Below are positions 35,016 through 44,890 of a stretch of 64,000 nucleotides of DNA, in pieces (within the stretch, counting starts at the first letter, position 1; each line of letters begins with the position of its first letter). The DNA comes from Sphingomonas sp. IC-56 (GTDB taxonomy: Bacteria > Pseudomonadota > Alphaproteobacteria > Sphingomonadales > Sphingomonadaceae), in assembly GCF_021043375.1 (NCBI RefSeq), contig NZ_JAJNDV010000002.1, positions 1-64,000 of the forward strand, in the 5' to 3' direction. A model generated the notes under the pieces. The model had not been told where the DNA came from. It did not search any database and was given only the letters and a program-made list of their open reading frames with translations. Position numbers and translations under genes: made by a program.

Positions 35016-35401
35016 GCAAGTCGCCTAGCACCCACCGCCTGAATACAGGCTGACTTAGCGGATTAGAGGAGCGCCTCAGCTGAGCCCCCTCCCCCCGTCA
35101 TCCCGGCCTTGAGCCGGGATCCCGCTTCTTCTTCTGCCGGTGCAAGGCCGAGGTCACGAGGGGAGAGCCTGCGGCCAAGCCGCCGCCAGTTCCCCGGCAA
35201 AGGCCGGGGCCCAGCCGCCACGCCGCCGCGACGGCACTCCCCGCCCCCGGCTTCACCGAATCTGGGCCCCGGCCCGCCCGAGAACCGAGTTGAGGAACCC
35301 GAGGACCAACTCCGCGAACCAGCACAAAAAATGGCGCGCCTCCCGCAGGAGACGCCCCACCAAACCTCACCCGTCGCCCAACACCCGGGCGCCGGAGGCC
35401 C
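35016..35401. repeat. Intergenic region with a REP-like palindrome
   Basis: 386 bp without a gene. TCCCGGC-CTTGA-GCCGGGA (35101-35119) is a perfect 7-bp hairpin of the kind dispersed in many proteobacterial genomes. The rest is C-rich and unremarkable; open frames there have no recognisable product. Confidence 0.6.
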
Positions 35402-38257
35402 TTACATCGAGAAGCGCAGGCCCAGCGCGAAGGTGCGATCGAGCAGCAGCGTGCTCGAATTGAACTGCTCCGGTCCACCGACATTGTCGAACTGATAGTA
35501 GTTCTGCTGCTTCGTCTTGGTCAGGTTGACCGCGTCGAAGGTGACCGCAACGCCGTCCTTGACGTTCCAGGTCAGCTGGAGGTCCAGGCTGCTCTCAGGC
35601 TGGCGCCACATGCCGATCGGGTTCGCGAAGGAACGGCCCTCGTTGTTGTTGAGGAAGCCCTTGCGCCAGATATACGACAGGCGGGCACCGATCGGGCCGT
35701 TATCGTACGCCAGCGTGGCGTTGTACGAGAACTTCGACACCGCGAAGAACGACGAGGTCGTCTCGCCGGTGATGGCGCCGTTCGCGTCGGTGATCGGGAT
35801 CGTCTGTTCGGAATCCAGGATCGTCGCGCTGCCCGTGAAGCCAAGGCCGTCCAGCGGCCCGGGCAGGTAGTTCGGGAAGTAGGTCACGCCAACTTCGACA
35901 CCCTTCAGCACACCGCTCGATGCGTTGATCGGGCGGGTGATGTTGAAGATCTCGGTATAGTTGTTGGTCAGATAGTTGTTCGGCAGCGTCTCACGCACGG
36001 TGAGCGGCACGACCAGCCCGTCGATCTCGCGGCGGAAGCCTGTCACATAGATCGCGCTGTTGCGCTCGAAATACCACTCCAGCGCCAGATCCATGTTCTT
36101 CGAATGGGTGGGCGTCAGCGTGGCGGTGCCGGCGGTGCCGGTGCCGAAGCCCACGTTCGAAAGATCGCCGGTCAGCGTGTAGTTCGGGTTCAAGTCGCCA
36201 AACGCCGGACGGCGCAGCGTCTCGCCATAGTTGAAGCGCAGCCGCAGATTGTGCGCCAGCTCATAGCGCGCGGTGAGGCTCGGCAGGAACTTCTCCGACC
36301 CCGTCGACACCCGCGTCGCCGCGCCGGTGGTGCGGTCGAAATAGGTGTAGTCGGTGTCGATCATGACGAAGCGCACACCGGCCTGAAGCTGGAGCGGACG
36401 GCCGAACACCGAAATCTCGCCATCGGCCAGCGCATAGGCCGCGGTGTTGATCTCGTTGATGTCGAACACGCGCGTGAAGGACAGCTGGTCCGACAGCAAC
36501 AGGTTCGGGCTCACTGCGCGGTAGCGGGTGCGCAGCGCATCGGCATCGCCATAAAGCGCCCGCGCATCCGGCAGCGTCCAGCTCGTCGGGATATCAGCCC
36601 GGCCGTCGAAGAAGCCCGAATTGGTGAAGATCCCGTCCTCGCCAAGCGACGCCAGCGACGCGCCCAGCGGCGCTCCGCCCTGATCGCGCACAAAGGTCGA
36701 CGCATCGCGGTTGTCGTAGCGGAAGCCCAGCTTGATGCGGCGCAGGAAGCCCTCGTCCCACTTCTGCTCCCCGTCCAGCATCATGGTGATGGCGCTGCCG
36801 GTGCTACGCGTGCCGCTGTCGTACAGCTCGCCCAGCGTCCACGCGTTCGGATCGGTCAGGACGCCTGCATTGCCGAAGCTATACGCCGGAATGCCGCCGC
36901 CAGCGTTGAAGTCGACGTCCAGGTCGAGCGGACCGCGGTTGGTGCGGATCGCGAAGAACGCGGTTTCGTTGGTGCTGTCCTGATAGGTGACGTCCGCGGT
37001 GATCTTGCCGCCGGTGCCCACGTCCCAGGCGCCGTTGAGCGCATAGACATAGCTGTCGGTGCGGTTGGTCGAATAATCGGCGCTGTTGAAGCCCGCGACT
37101 GCGCCGGCGCGGCGCGACTTGATGATGTTGGTGCCGTCATACAGCTCGAAGGTCGAACCCGGGTTCGGACCCAGATTGCCCCACCAGTCGGCGAAGCTGA
37201 ACAGCAGGTTGTTGGACGTGTTGCCACGGAAGCCGCTGTAGAAGAACTCGGCAGTATAGACCGAGCTGCTGTTGGGCGCCCATTGCAGCGCTGCGTTGAC
37301 CGACGGGCGCTCGCGCTTGCCGTACAGGTCAGAGCTGATGACCGCGTCGCGCGACAGATAATAAGGCGTGGCGACGCCGTTGATGTTGAGCGTCGATCCC
37401 GGCGCGGTGGGCAGGCCATAGTCGAGGCCCGGCGTCCAGTTGACGTTGTTCGGCCCCGGGAAGATCCGCTCGAGCGGGCCAAGGCCGCTGCCGGCAGTCG
37501 GGTTCTCGGTCGCGAACGGGACCAGCGCGCCCGCCTGGACGTTCTGGTTGCGATATTCGTAGCGCGAGTAGCTGCCGTTCACGAGCAGGCCGATATCGCC
37601 GATGCCCGTTTCCCAGCGGTCGCTGACCAGCAGCGCGACGTTGGGGTTAATCTTGTCGGCCTGCTCGCTGTAGATGCCGCGTGCCAGGCCAGAGATGGTG
37701 AACCCGTCAAAGTCGAGCGGACGGCGCGTCTTTATGTCGATCTGGCCGGCAAGGCCGGTCTCGATCTGGTCGGCGGCGCGCGTCTTGTACACGTCGATCT
37801 GCTTGACCAGATTCGCTGATACGTCCTGCAGCGCGAACGACGTGCCCGCGGCAGTGAAGATGTTGCGGCCGTTGAGCGTGGTCAGCGGGTCGGACAGGCC
37901 ACGGATGGTCACTGCCGCCGCTTCGCCGCCGGCACGATCGGTGACCTGGATGCCGGTGACGCGCTGGAGCGCTTCTACCACGTTATTGTCAGGCAATTTC
38001 CCGACGTCCTCGGCCACCACCGAATCGACGATCTGCACGGAGTCGCGGCGCACGTTGAGCGCGCCGACAATGGAGCCGCGCACGCCGGTGACGACGATCT
38101 CTTCTTCAGCGCCCGCGTCCTGGGCGGGAGAAGCATCTGCGGCAGCGTCGGCTACTGGGGTTCCGGCCTGATCCGCGGTCTGCGCCGTGGCCGGCGCGGC
38201 GGCCAGGATCAGCGAAAAAAGCGACGCGGTGCACAGAAAAGCGGGCTTCAAAGCCAT
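35402..38257 (-). CDS. TonB-dependent outer-membrane receptor (carbohydrate type)
   Basis: 951 residues. Signal peptide LFSLILAAAPATAQ, then a TonB box (EEEIVVTGVRGS) and a plug domain (VVEALQRVTGIQVTDRAGGEAAAVTIRGL), then a beta-barrel ending in LGLRFSM with a terminal aromatic-hydrophobic pattern. The size and plug type are those of the large TonB receptors of Xanthomonas/Caulobacter/Sphingomonas used for sugars. ATG 38257 has GAGG upstream. Its own promoter carries the GTCTGAC operator (38291-38305), and the upstream genes are arabinan enzymes, so the likely cargo is arabino-oligosaccharide. Confidence 0.88.
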   Translation of the reverse strand: MALKPAFLCTASLFSLILAAAPATAQTADQAGTPVADAAADASPAQDAGAEEEIVVTGVRGSIVGALNVRRDSVQIVDSVVAEDVGKLPDNNVVEALQRVTGIQVTDRAGGEAAAVTIRGLSDPLTTLNGRNIFTAAGTSFALQDVSANLVKQIDVYKTRAADQIETGLAGQIDIKTRRPLDFDGFTISGLARGIYSEQADKINPNVALLVSDRWETGIGDIGLLVNGSYSRYEYRNQNVQAGALVPFATENPTAGSGLGPLERIFPGPNNVNWTPGLDYGLPTAPGSTLNINGVATPYYLSRDAVISSDLYGKRERPSVNAALQWAPNSSSVYTAEFFYSGFRGNTSNNLLFSFADWWGNLGPNPGSTFELYDGTNIIKSRRAGAVAGFNSADYSTNRTDSYVYALNGAWDVGTGGKITADVTYQDSTNETAFFAIRTNRGPLDLDVDFNAGGGIPAYSFGNAGVLTDPNAWTLGELYDSGTRSTGSAITMMLDGEQKWDEGFLRRIKLGFRYDNRDASTFVRDQGGAPLGASLASLGEDGIFTNSGFFDGRADIPTSWTLPDARALYGDADALRTRYRAVSPNLLLSDQLSFTRVFDINEINTAAYALADGEISVFGRPLQLQAGVRFVMIDTDYTYFDRTTGAATRVSTGSEKFLPSLTARYELAHNLRLRFNYGETLRRPAFGDLNPNYTLTGDLSNVGFGTGTAGTATLTPTHSKNMDLALEWYFERNSAIYVTGFRREIDGLVVPLTVRETLPNNYLTNNYTEIFNITRPINASSGVLKGVEVGVTYFPNYLPGPLDGLGFTGSATILDSEQTIPITDANGAITGETTSSFFAVSKFSYNATLAYDNGPIGARLSYIWRKGFLNNNEGRSFANPIGMWRQPESSLDLQLTWNVKDGVAVTFDAVNLTKTKQQNYYQFDNVGGPEQFNSSTLLLDRTFALGLRFSM

Positions 38258-38290
38258 AGTTCCTCTCTTTGGGCGGCGACCCGCCGCTCT

Positions 38291-38305
38291 TTTAGTCTGA
38301 CTAAA
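38291..38305. promoter_or_regulatory. Putative GntR operator before the TonB receptor
   Basis: TTTAGTC-T-GACTAAA, a perfect 7-bp dyad. The core GTCTGAC is shared with sites at 46061-46075 and 48418-48432 in the same locus. It stands 34 bp before the start codon, where bound repressor would block transcription. Confidence 0.7.
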
Positions 38306-38411
38306 TTTTTTAGGACGCCGGATCGGGGGAGCGCAAGCCTTATCTCGCGCAGGTGCAACGATTCGCCGCAACCGTGGCAAATCGGCACCTGCGCTTACGC
38401 GAATTTGTCTG

Positions 38412-39743
38412 TCAGATTTCCAGCTTGTAGAGCGCCGACCCATGCGAAGTCAGCGTCGACAAGATAGTGGCTTCCGCCACCCCCAGGTCCCGCCGAGCCC
38501 ACAAATCCCGCACCCGAACGCGCGGCCCCAAGCCTAAAGCCGCAAGCGGCACGGCAAAGCGCTGAGTCTTCGCACTGGTGTTGAACAAGGCGAGGTAGCG
38601 CCCCGCCTCACGCCGCGCAGTCCACACCCGCAGCCCGTCCTGCAGGAAAAGCGGGCGGTTCTCGCTACTGCGCTGGTTGACCGCCAGCACTTCGGGATTG
38701 GTCAGCAGCGCCAGCGTCGCATCGTCCAGATGCCGCAAGTCGCCGCCCATGATCAGCGGCGAGCGCGCGATCGACCAAAGCGTCATCAGCGTCTGCTGTT
38801 CGTCGGGCGTGAATTTGGTATCGCGCTCCCCTAGCGCCAGCCGCCCAAGCGGCAGCATGTCGGCGTCGGGCCAGCCGCCCGGCCCGGCATATTGCGCCCA
38901 GTTCTCCAGCCGGGTGAACTGCGCTTCCAGCAACGGCCACTCGTCCCAGAAATCATCGCTAATCCGCCACATCTGCGCAAAGCGGCGAACATGCCCCGCC
39001 CGCGCCACCGGCGTCTCGCCGGGCGACAGGCTCAGCAGCATCGGACGGCCGCTGTGCTGGATCGCCAGATGCGCTGCCTCGATCTCGGGCGCATGCGCGT
39101 CATAGGGCCGGCTCATGTCGTCCATCTTGACGAAGTCGACGCCCCAGCTCGCATACAGCGCGAAGACGCTGTCATAATAAGCCTGCGCGCCCGGCTTGCC
39201 CATATCCACGCCGTACATGTCGGGGTTCCACGGACAGATGCTCCCCGTATCGGCAATGTCGCGTGCCCGCGCCGTGGTGCCCAGCACCGGCAAGTTCCGC
39301 TCCACCGCCAGCCGGGGAATGCCGCGCATAAGGTGGATGCCGAAGCGCAGCCCCAGCGCATGCACCTTCGCAGCGATCGGCGCGAACCCCTTGCCGCCTG
39401 CCGCCGAGGGAAAGCGGTTCGGCGCCGGCAGCAATCGGCCATAGCCGTCCATCGCCGGCTGCGGCTTGGCGTTATAGGTGTAGCTCTTCGCCTCGGGCTC
39501 GTACCATTGGATGTCGATGGTGAAGATTTCGTAGCCCGAGGGCAGCAGCTTGGCGGCCTGGATCGCCGCGGTCTCCAGCGCCTGCGCTTCGGTGATGGTC
39601 GTCGCAAAGCTGTTCCAGCTGTTCCACCCCATCGGCGGTGTCGCCGCGAGTTGCACCGCCTGCGCCGACGCAGGACGAATGCTCGCCGCCAGTGCAGCCC
39701 CGGCCAGGCTGCCCGACAACAGCTCGCGACGATTGACCACCAC
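38412..39743 (-). CDS. Alpha-galactosidase, GH27 family
   Basis: 443 residues with an N-terminal export signal that includes paired arginines (NRRELLSGSLAGAALAAS). The barrel opens PPMGWNSWNSF, the GH27 hallmark. The nucleophile is Asp208 in GVDFVKMDDM and the acid/base is Asp263 or Asp264 in RISDDFWDEW. It should remove alpha-linked galactose, or possibly beta-L-arabinopyranose, from polysaccharide side chains in the periplasm. It is the last of six genes reading leftward from araD1; the gap to the GH43 gene is 2 bp. Confidence 0.88.
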   Translation of the reverse strand: MVVNRRELLSGSLAGAALAASIRPASAQAVQLAATPPMGWNSWNSFATTITEAQALETAAIQAAKLLPSGYEIFTIDIQWYEPEAKSYTYNAKPQPAMDGYGRLLPAPNRFPSAAGGKGFAPIAAKVHALGLRFGIHLMRGIPRLAVERNLPVLGTTARARDIADTGSICPWNPDMYGVDMGKPGAQAYYDSVFALYASWGVDFVKMDDMSRPYDAHAPEIEAAHLAIQHSGRPMLLSLSPGETPVARAGHVRRFAQMWRISDDFWDEWPLLEAQFTRLENWAQYAGPGGWPDADMLPLGRLALGERDTKFTPDEQQTLMTLWSIARSPLIMGGDLRHLDDATLALLTNPEVLAVNQRSSENRPLFLQDGLRVWTARREAGRYLALFNTSAKTQRFAVPLAALGLGPRVRVRDLWARRDLGVAEATILSTLTSHGSALYKLEI

Positions 39744-39745
39744 GC

Positions 39746-41182
39746 TCAGCTGACCTTGAAGTTGGTGCTGGGCGGAAAGGCCCGATCCTGCACGCCGACC
39801 AGGATCTTGCCCCCGCGATAGAGCAGATACTGTCCGGGCCGGCCGGCCAGTGCGAAGCGCACTTCATCCTTGCCCACGCTCTGGCGCAGGAAGCCGCTGC
39901 GCATCGCGAACTGACGATCCTTGGCGATGGGCGCCAGGCGCACCGTGCCGTCCGTCCCTGCGATCAGGCACTTATCCGGCGCATCCACAGGCACCAGCAT
40001 CACCGCGCCGCCGGCACTCGGCACCGCACGGAACTGCGACGCGGGGATGGGACCCTTGCCCACGGTAACGCGATCGCCCTCATGCATCAGGAAGCTGTCC
40101 GCAGCACCCACCGGGCTGAAGCGATCGGGCACTGGTCCGTTACCGACCGGGATGCCGAAGTCCGGCGTGCCGTCCTCGCGATAATAGATGCGCTGCACGC
40201 GGGTATGGCGGTTCGGGTCGAACAGCGGATCGCCCTTGATCGCCTTGTAGTCGCGGCCATGATAGACCAGCACGTCGCGGCCCTGCTCGTCGACGGTAAA
40301 GCTATTGTGGCCGGGACCATAGACGCTGGTCACCTCCGAGCTGACGAACACCGGCTGCGGCGACTTCACCCAGCTCTTGGCGTCCATGATGTTCGCGTCG
40401 TCGCGCGCGGTGAGCATGCCCAGCGAATAGCGGTCGTCGGTGGCGCTCGCCGAGTAAGTCATGAACAGCCGACCGTTGCGCGCAAGCACCGCCGGCGCCT
40501 CCGCGACCTTGAACCCGCGGATTTCCCAATCGAGCGTCGGCACGGTCAAGCGTACCGCCTTGGCGCCCAGCGTCAGCGGCGTCTTGAGTGGCGCAAGATA
40601 CAGGTTGGAGTTGGTATCGATCCCCGGCTCGCGCTCTGCCCAGCAGAAATAGGACACGCCGCGATGCTCGAAGATCGTGGAGTCGAGATTGAAGCCGTCA
40701 AAGGGCGACTCGAACTTGCCCAGCACCTTCCAGTTGCCGGTCATCGGATCGGGTCCGTCGCACACGATCGCATAGGTGCGGATGCGGAACACATCCTCGC
40801 CACCGCCGCTCGGGCCGGCCGCGAAATACATGACCCACTTGCCCTGGAAGAGGTGGATCTCGGGCGCCCACAGGAAGCCCGACATCGGCCCCGTCTTTTC
40901 ATGCCGCCACAGCACGCGCTCCTGCGCCGTCGCCAGCCCGGCGATGGTGCGCGAGCGGCGCAGCACCAGCCGGTCATATTCCGGCACCGACCCGGTCAGG
41001 TAGTACCAGCCATCGGTGTGGCGGAAGACCTGCGCGTCGGCGCGGTTGCGCACCAGCGGGTTGACCGGCACGGGCGCGGCAGTGGCGGCAGCAGGCGTCG
41101 CCAGCCCGGCAGCTTGCGCCTGTGCGGCAACCGCAGTGCCGGCGGCACCGGCCAGGAACAGGCGGCGGTTCACGTCGATCAT
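39746..41182 (-). CDS. GH43 glycosidase with C-terminal AbfB-like domain
   Basis: 478 residues. Export signal at the N-terminus (NRRLFLAGAAGTAVAAQAQAAG). Five-bladed propeller with the three acidic residues in RADAQVFRHTDGWYYL (base), FNLDSTIFEH (modulator) and KVAEAPAVLARNG (acid). The last 130 residues (DKCLIAGTDGTVRLAP, FALAGRPGQYLLYRGGKI) look like a trefoil-type sugar-binding module. It likely cuts alpha-L-arabinofuranosyl links. It lies 12 bp after the second GH43 gene in the same operon. Confidence 0.87.
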   Translation of the reverse strand: MIDVNRRLFLAGAAGTAVAAQAQAAGLATPAAATAAPVPVNPLVRNRADAQVFRHTDGWYYLTGSVPEYDRLVLRRSRTIAGLATAQERVLWRHEKTGPMSGFLWAPEIHLFQGKWVMYFAAGPSGGGEDVFRIRTYAIVCDGPDPMTGNWKVLGKFESPFDGFNLDSTIFEHRGVSYFCWAEREPGIDTNSNLYLAPLKTPLTLGAKAVRLTVPTLDWEIRGFKVAEAPAVLARNGRLFMTYSASATDDRYSLGMLTARDDANIMDAKSWVKSPQPVFVSSEVTSVYGPGHNSFTVDEQGRDVLVYHGRDYKAIKGDPLFDPNRHTRVQRIYYREDGTPDFGIPVGNGPVPDRFSPVGAADSFLMHEGDRVTVGKGPIPASQFRAVPSAGGAVMLVPVDAPDKCLIAGTDGTVRLAPIAKDRQFAMRSGFLRQSVGKDEVRFALAGRPGQYLLYRGGKILVGVQDRAFPPSTNFKVS

Positions 41183-41194
41183 CTCAAACTCTCC

Positions 41195-42220
41195 TCAATA
41201 TTCAGCGACAGGCCAGCCGTCGGCACCCCAGCGTACCGGGGCGATGCGCAGCGTCGGCGCGCCGCGGGTCTCCTTGTCGTAGGCGTGATAGACCACGTAA
41301 TCGCGGCCATCCTTGTCATGCAGCCAGCCCGGATGCCCGGGGCCGCGGAAGCGCTGCTGCTCCTGCAGGTCGGCGCGCAGGAAGATCGTGCCGCCGCCCT
41401 CCATCAGCTTGCTGCCGTCCTTGCCCAGATAGGGCCCGGTGATCGCCTTCGAGCGGCCGACCACGGTGTAGTAGGTGCTGTTCACGCCCTTGCAGCAATA
41501 ATCATAGGACACGAGCAGATAGTAGAAGCCACCATGCGGCACGATGAACGGCGCCTCCACCGGTGCGGGACCACCTGCCGGCGCGGGGCGCTGTGCGATC
41601 GAATAGGGCTTGGCGGCGTTCAGCGGCTTGCCGGTCTTACGGTCCAACTCGAACAGCTTGATGCCGGTCCAAAAGCTGCCGAGCGACAGCCAGTGCCGCC
41701 CCTGTGCGTCGATCACGAAGTTAGGATCGATCGCGTTGAAATTGTCCGATGGCATCGACTGCACCACCAGCCCTTCGTCACGCCACGCGAAGTTCGGCGA
41801 CTTGGGGTCGAGTGTCGCATTGGTCGCCATGCCGATCGCCGAGCGGTTCGAGCCAAAGGTCGATACCGAATAATAAAGCCGCCAGCGGCCATTCACGAAG
41901 GCGATGTCGGGCGCCCACATGCCGTTGGTGCCGGGCACGGCCTTGAGTGCCCAGTCAGGCATCTTGGTGAACACCGGCGCACCGGCGGTCCAATGGGTCA
42001 GATCCTTGGAGCTTTTGGTCTCCACCAGCCGCTCGCCATGCCCGGTGCCGAACACATAATAGGTGTCGCCATCGCGCGCGATCACCGGGTCGTGGGTCGG
42101 TGCCAGATCGCCCGTCAGCCGCGCGTTGAGCGTGGTGCCCGTCGAAGCGGCCTGCTGTGCGGGAGCGGCTCCGCTCAGCGCCAGTGCGGCGGTGGCGGAC
42201 AATAAACCAAGCAACTTCAT
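41195..42220 (-). CDS. Arabinan endo-1,5-alpha-L-arabinosidase (GH43)
   Basis: 341 residues with a signal peptide (LLGLLSATAALALSGAAPA). The propeller shows LAPTHDPVIARDGDTYYVFGTG (base), NAIDPNFVIDAQGR (modulator) and PVEAPFIVPHGGFYYLL (acid). The segment TNGMWAPDIAFVNGRWRLYYS is close to characterised endo-arabinanases. It cuts within the alpha-1,5-arabinan backbone. Second GH43 of the operon; the GH51 gene lies 69 bp upstream. Confidence 0.87.
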   Translation of the reverse strand: MKLLGLLSATAALALSGAAPAQQAASTGTTLNARLTGDLAPTHDPVIARDGDTYYVFGTGHGERLVETKSSKDLTHWTAGAPVFTKMPDWALKAVPGTNGMWAPDIAFVNGRWRLYYSVSTFGSNRSAIGMATNATLDPKSPNFAWRDEGLVVQSMPSDNFNAIDPNFVIDAQGRHWLSLGSFWTGIKLFELDRKTGKPLNAAKPYSIAQRPAPAGGPAPVEAPFIVPHGGFYYLLVSYDYCCKGVNSTYYTVVGRSKAITGPYLGKDGSKLMEGGGTIFLRADLQEQQRFRGPGHPGWLHDKDGRDYVVYHAYDKETRGAPTLRIAPVRWGADGWPVAEY

Positions 42221-42289
42221 CGGACCTCTCCGGAAACGTCAAACGGGCAAGCGGCGCCCGGCGCATTCGCCTGGGCGCCGCCCTTGTCC

Positions 42290-43885
42290 TTATTGCAGGT
42301 TCAGCACGACCACCGACTTGGCCGGCAGCGATACCGTCAGCGTATCACCGCTCACCTGCGCGTCGCTGAACGGCACCGGCTTGACGGCCTCGGGCGCGTC
42401 AAACGTGTTGTGCGTGTTGATCGCCGGCGCGGTCAGCACCCGGCCCGACACCGATCCGGCAGTCACGCCGCTCAGCTTGACGCTGACCGTGTTCGGGCGG
42501 TTCGGGTCGAGGTTGGACAGGCCGATATGCACCCGCCCATCCTTGCCGCGCACAGCCGATCCGCTGACGGCCGGCATGGTGAACTGGTTCTTGTTGTACC
42601 AGGGCGCGTTGATCGTGATCGGCAGCACCTTGGCGTCCTGCCACGGCTTGTACATCTCGAACACGTGATAGGTCGGCGTCAGCACCATCTTGCTGCCGTC
42701 GGTCAGGATCATCGCCTGGAGCACGTTCACCATCTGCGCGATCGCCGACATGCGGACGCGGTCGGCATGCTTGGCGAAGATGTCGAGGTGGATCGAGGCC
42801 ACCAGTGCGTCGCGCAGCGTGTTCTGCTGACGCAGGAAGCCCGGATGCGTGCCCGGATCCTGGGCATACCAGGTGCCCCATTCGTCCACCGCCAGGAAGA
42901 CGCGCTTCTGCGGATCATACTTGTCCATGATCGCGCTGTGCTTGGTCACCAGCTCGTCCATGCGCCACGCGCCGGCAAGCGCATCGGCCCAGCCGCTCTC
43001 GTCGAAGTTGATCGGATCGGCCTTGGGCGGCCAGCCACCCTGGGGCAGCGTGTAGTAGTGCAGCGACAGTGCGTCGAGCTGACCGGCAGCCTCGCGCATC
43101 ATCACCTCGGTCCACTTGTAATCGTCGACATTCGCGCCGGCGGCGATCTTCAGGATCTTGGTGCCGGCAGGCGCCTTGATGAAGGTCGCGTAGCGCCGCG
43201 TCTCGTCCGCCGCGAACTCAGGGCGCATGTTGCCGCCACAGCCCCACAGCTCGTTGCCGACGCCGAAATAAGGGACCTTCCACGGTGCCTTGTGGCCGTT
43301 CTTGGCGCGCTCATCGGCAAGGCTGCCGGCGGGCGAGGTCATGTACTCGACCCATTCGGCCATTTCGCGCGCGGTACCGTTGCCGACATTGCCGGCGACA
43401 TAGGCCTCTGCGTTCACCTGGCGCAGCAGTTCGAAGAACTCGTGCGTGCCAACGGTGTTAGGCTCGGTCACGCCGCCCCAATGGGTGTTGATCTTGACCG
43501 GGCGCTTGTTCTGCGGGCCGATGCCCTCGCGCCAGTTATACTCGTCGGCGAAGCAGCCGCCGGGCCAGCGGATCACCGGCACTGCCAGGTTCTTCAGCGC
43601 CGACACCACGTCGTTGCGGAAGCCGTTGGTGTTCGGGATCTTGGAATTCTTGCCGACCCACAGGCCGCCATAGATGCCGGTGCCGAGATGCTCGGCGAAC
43701 TGAGTGAAGATGCGCCGGTCATAGGTCGGGGCGGCCGGATCGGCCTTCACCTCGACGATGGCGGTACCAGCTGCAGGCGCCGGAGCAGGCGCAGGCGCGG
43801 CGGGCGGCGCCGTTTGCGCAGTCGCGGCCAGCGGCGTGCTCGACAGCAGCAAGGCAATTGCCGTGCGGCGTAGCGTGCGGATCAT
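42290..43885 (-). CDS. Alpha-L-arabinofuranosidase, GH51 family
   Basis: 531 residues with a signal peptide followed by an Ala/Pro linker (about 25-42). The catalytic acid/base is the Glu of PYFGVGNELWGCGG and the nucleophile is the Glu of LAVDEWGTWY, both standard for GH51. The opening RIFTQFAEHLGTGIYGGLWVG and VPVIRWPGGCFADEYNWREGIG are also diagnostic. It releases terminal arabinose from arabino-oligosaccharides. GH51 enzymes are often cytoplasmic; the signal here suggests periplasmic action. Confidence 0.92.
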   Translation of the reverse strand: MIRTLRRTAIALLLSSTPLAATAQTAPPAAPAPAPAPAAGTAIVEVKADPAAPTYDRRIFTQFAEHLGTGIYGGLWVGKNSKIPNTNGFRNDVVSALKNLAVPVIRWPGGCFADEYNWREGIGPQNKRPVKINTHWGGVTEPNTVGTHEFFELLRQVNAEAYVAGNVGNGTAREMAEWVEYMTSPAGSLADERAKNGHKAPWKVPYFGVGNELWGCGGNMRPEFAADETRRYATFIKAPAGTKILKIAAGANVDDYKWTEVMMREAAGQLDALSLHYYTLPQGGWPPKADPINFDESGWADALAGAWRMDELVTKHSAIMDKYDPQKRVFLAVDEWGTWYAQDPGTHPGFLRQQNTLRDALVASIHLDIFAKHADRVRMSAIAQMVNVLQAMILTDGSKMVLTPTYHVFEMYKPWQDAKVLPITINAPWYNKNQFTMPAVSGSAVRGKDGRVHIGLSNLDPNRPNTVSVKLSGVTAGSVSGRVLTAPAINTHNTFDAPEAVKPVPFSDAQVSGDTLTVSLPAKSVVVLNLQ

Positions 43886-43966
43886 TCTTCTCTCCCATTT
43901 GCCGGATTGCCCGGCGTCAGCATGAAGATGCCGCCACCTCCCTTGGAAGCGACCGGCATCAGGTCT

Positions 43967-44890
43967 TCAGTCGTGGAATTCTTCCACCGCCAGGCGATGG
44001 CCGCGCAGGAACGCGTCGGCCACCAGCCGCAGCGGTGCGGTGTCGACATCGCGCTCACCAGCCTGCACCAGCTCGGCGAAGCGCGCATACAGACCGGGAT
44101 ATTCGCGATCCTCGGCGGTCTGCGTGCCTTCCGGCGTGGTCAGCACCGCGCCGCCCTTTTCGAGCTTCAGCGTACCGCCATCGGTCTCGACGGTGATGTC
44201 CCAGCTCTGCGGGCCGGTCTGGCGCCAGTCCAGGTCCATGTGCACCGGCGTGCCGTCACCGGCGCGAAAATGCAGGTCGGCGGCAATCGGCGCGGCCCGG
44301 TTGGCCGGCAGCGACAAGCGGCCCTCCTGCAGGAAGAAGGGCGGCAGGATATGCGTGGCGATCGACAGCGCGTTGATGCCGGGGTCGAACACGCCCAGGC
44401 CACCCGGCTCCCAGATCCAGTCTTGGCCGGGATGCCAGACGCGCACATCCTCGCGCCACACGATCGAAGCGCTGTTGATCTTGCGCCCGGTCAGCCACTG
44501 GCGCGCCGGCTCCACGCCCGCGGCGTAGCGCGAGTGCCAGCTGGCGAACAGCGTCACGCCCGCAGCCTCTGCCTGCGCGTCGAGCAGCGCCACTTCGGCC
44601 AGCGTCGCGCCGGGCGGCTTTTCCAGGAACACATGCTTGCCCGCGGTGATCGCCTGCCGCGCCAGGTCGTAGCGGACCTGTGGGGGCGTGCAGAGCGCCA
44701 CCGCGTCGATGTCCACCCCGGCCTCAAGCAACTCGCCGAGCGTGCGGAAATGCGGAAGGTCGTTCACGGCCTCGCCGCGCGAGCTGACCGTCGCGGCCAG
44801 CTCAAAGGCGGGGTTCCCAGCGATAGAAGGGAGGTGCTGGTCATGGGCGATCTTGCCCATGCCGACGATGGCAATCTTGATCGCGGCCAT
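43967..44890 (-). CDS. L-arabinose/D-galactose 1-dehydrogenase (Gfo/Idh/MocA family)
   Basis: 307 residues. NAD(P)-dependent oxidation of the sugar at C1 to the lactone, first step of the non-phosphorylating pathway. The Rossmann motif is IAIVGMGKIAHDQHLPSI and the family signature is KHVFLEKPPGATLAEV. The overall sequence (WIWEPGGLGVFDPGINALSIA) is that of the galactose/arabinose dehydrogenases. The start shares one base with the stop of the araD1-family gene (TGATG). The sugar is inferred from the arabinan context. Confidence 0.85.
   Translation of the reverse strand: MAAIKIAIVGMGKIAHDQHLPSIAGNPAFELAATVSSRGEAVNDLPHFRTLGELLEAGVDIDAVALCTPPQVRYDLARQAITAGKHVFLEKPPGATLAEVALLDAQAEAAGVTLFASWHSRYAAGVEPARQWLTGRKINSASIVWREDVRVWHPGQDWIWEPGGLGVFDPGINALSIATHILPPFFLQEGRLSLPANRAAPIAADLHFRAGDGTPVHMDLDWRQTGPQSWDITVETDGGTLKLEKGGAVLTTPEGTQTAEDREYPGLYARFAELVQAGERDVDTAPLRLVADAFLRGHRLAVEEFHD

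Noticed and set aside
36104..37819. 571-codon open frame opposite the TonB receptor
   Set aside because: Pure shadow frame; the minus-strand receptor has signal peptide, TonB box, plug and barrel.
40082..42205. 707-codon open frame opposite the two GH43 genes
   Set aside because: It spans the boundary between two real genes and has no recognisable domain.
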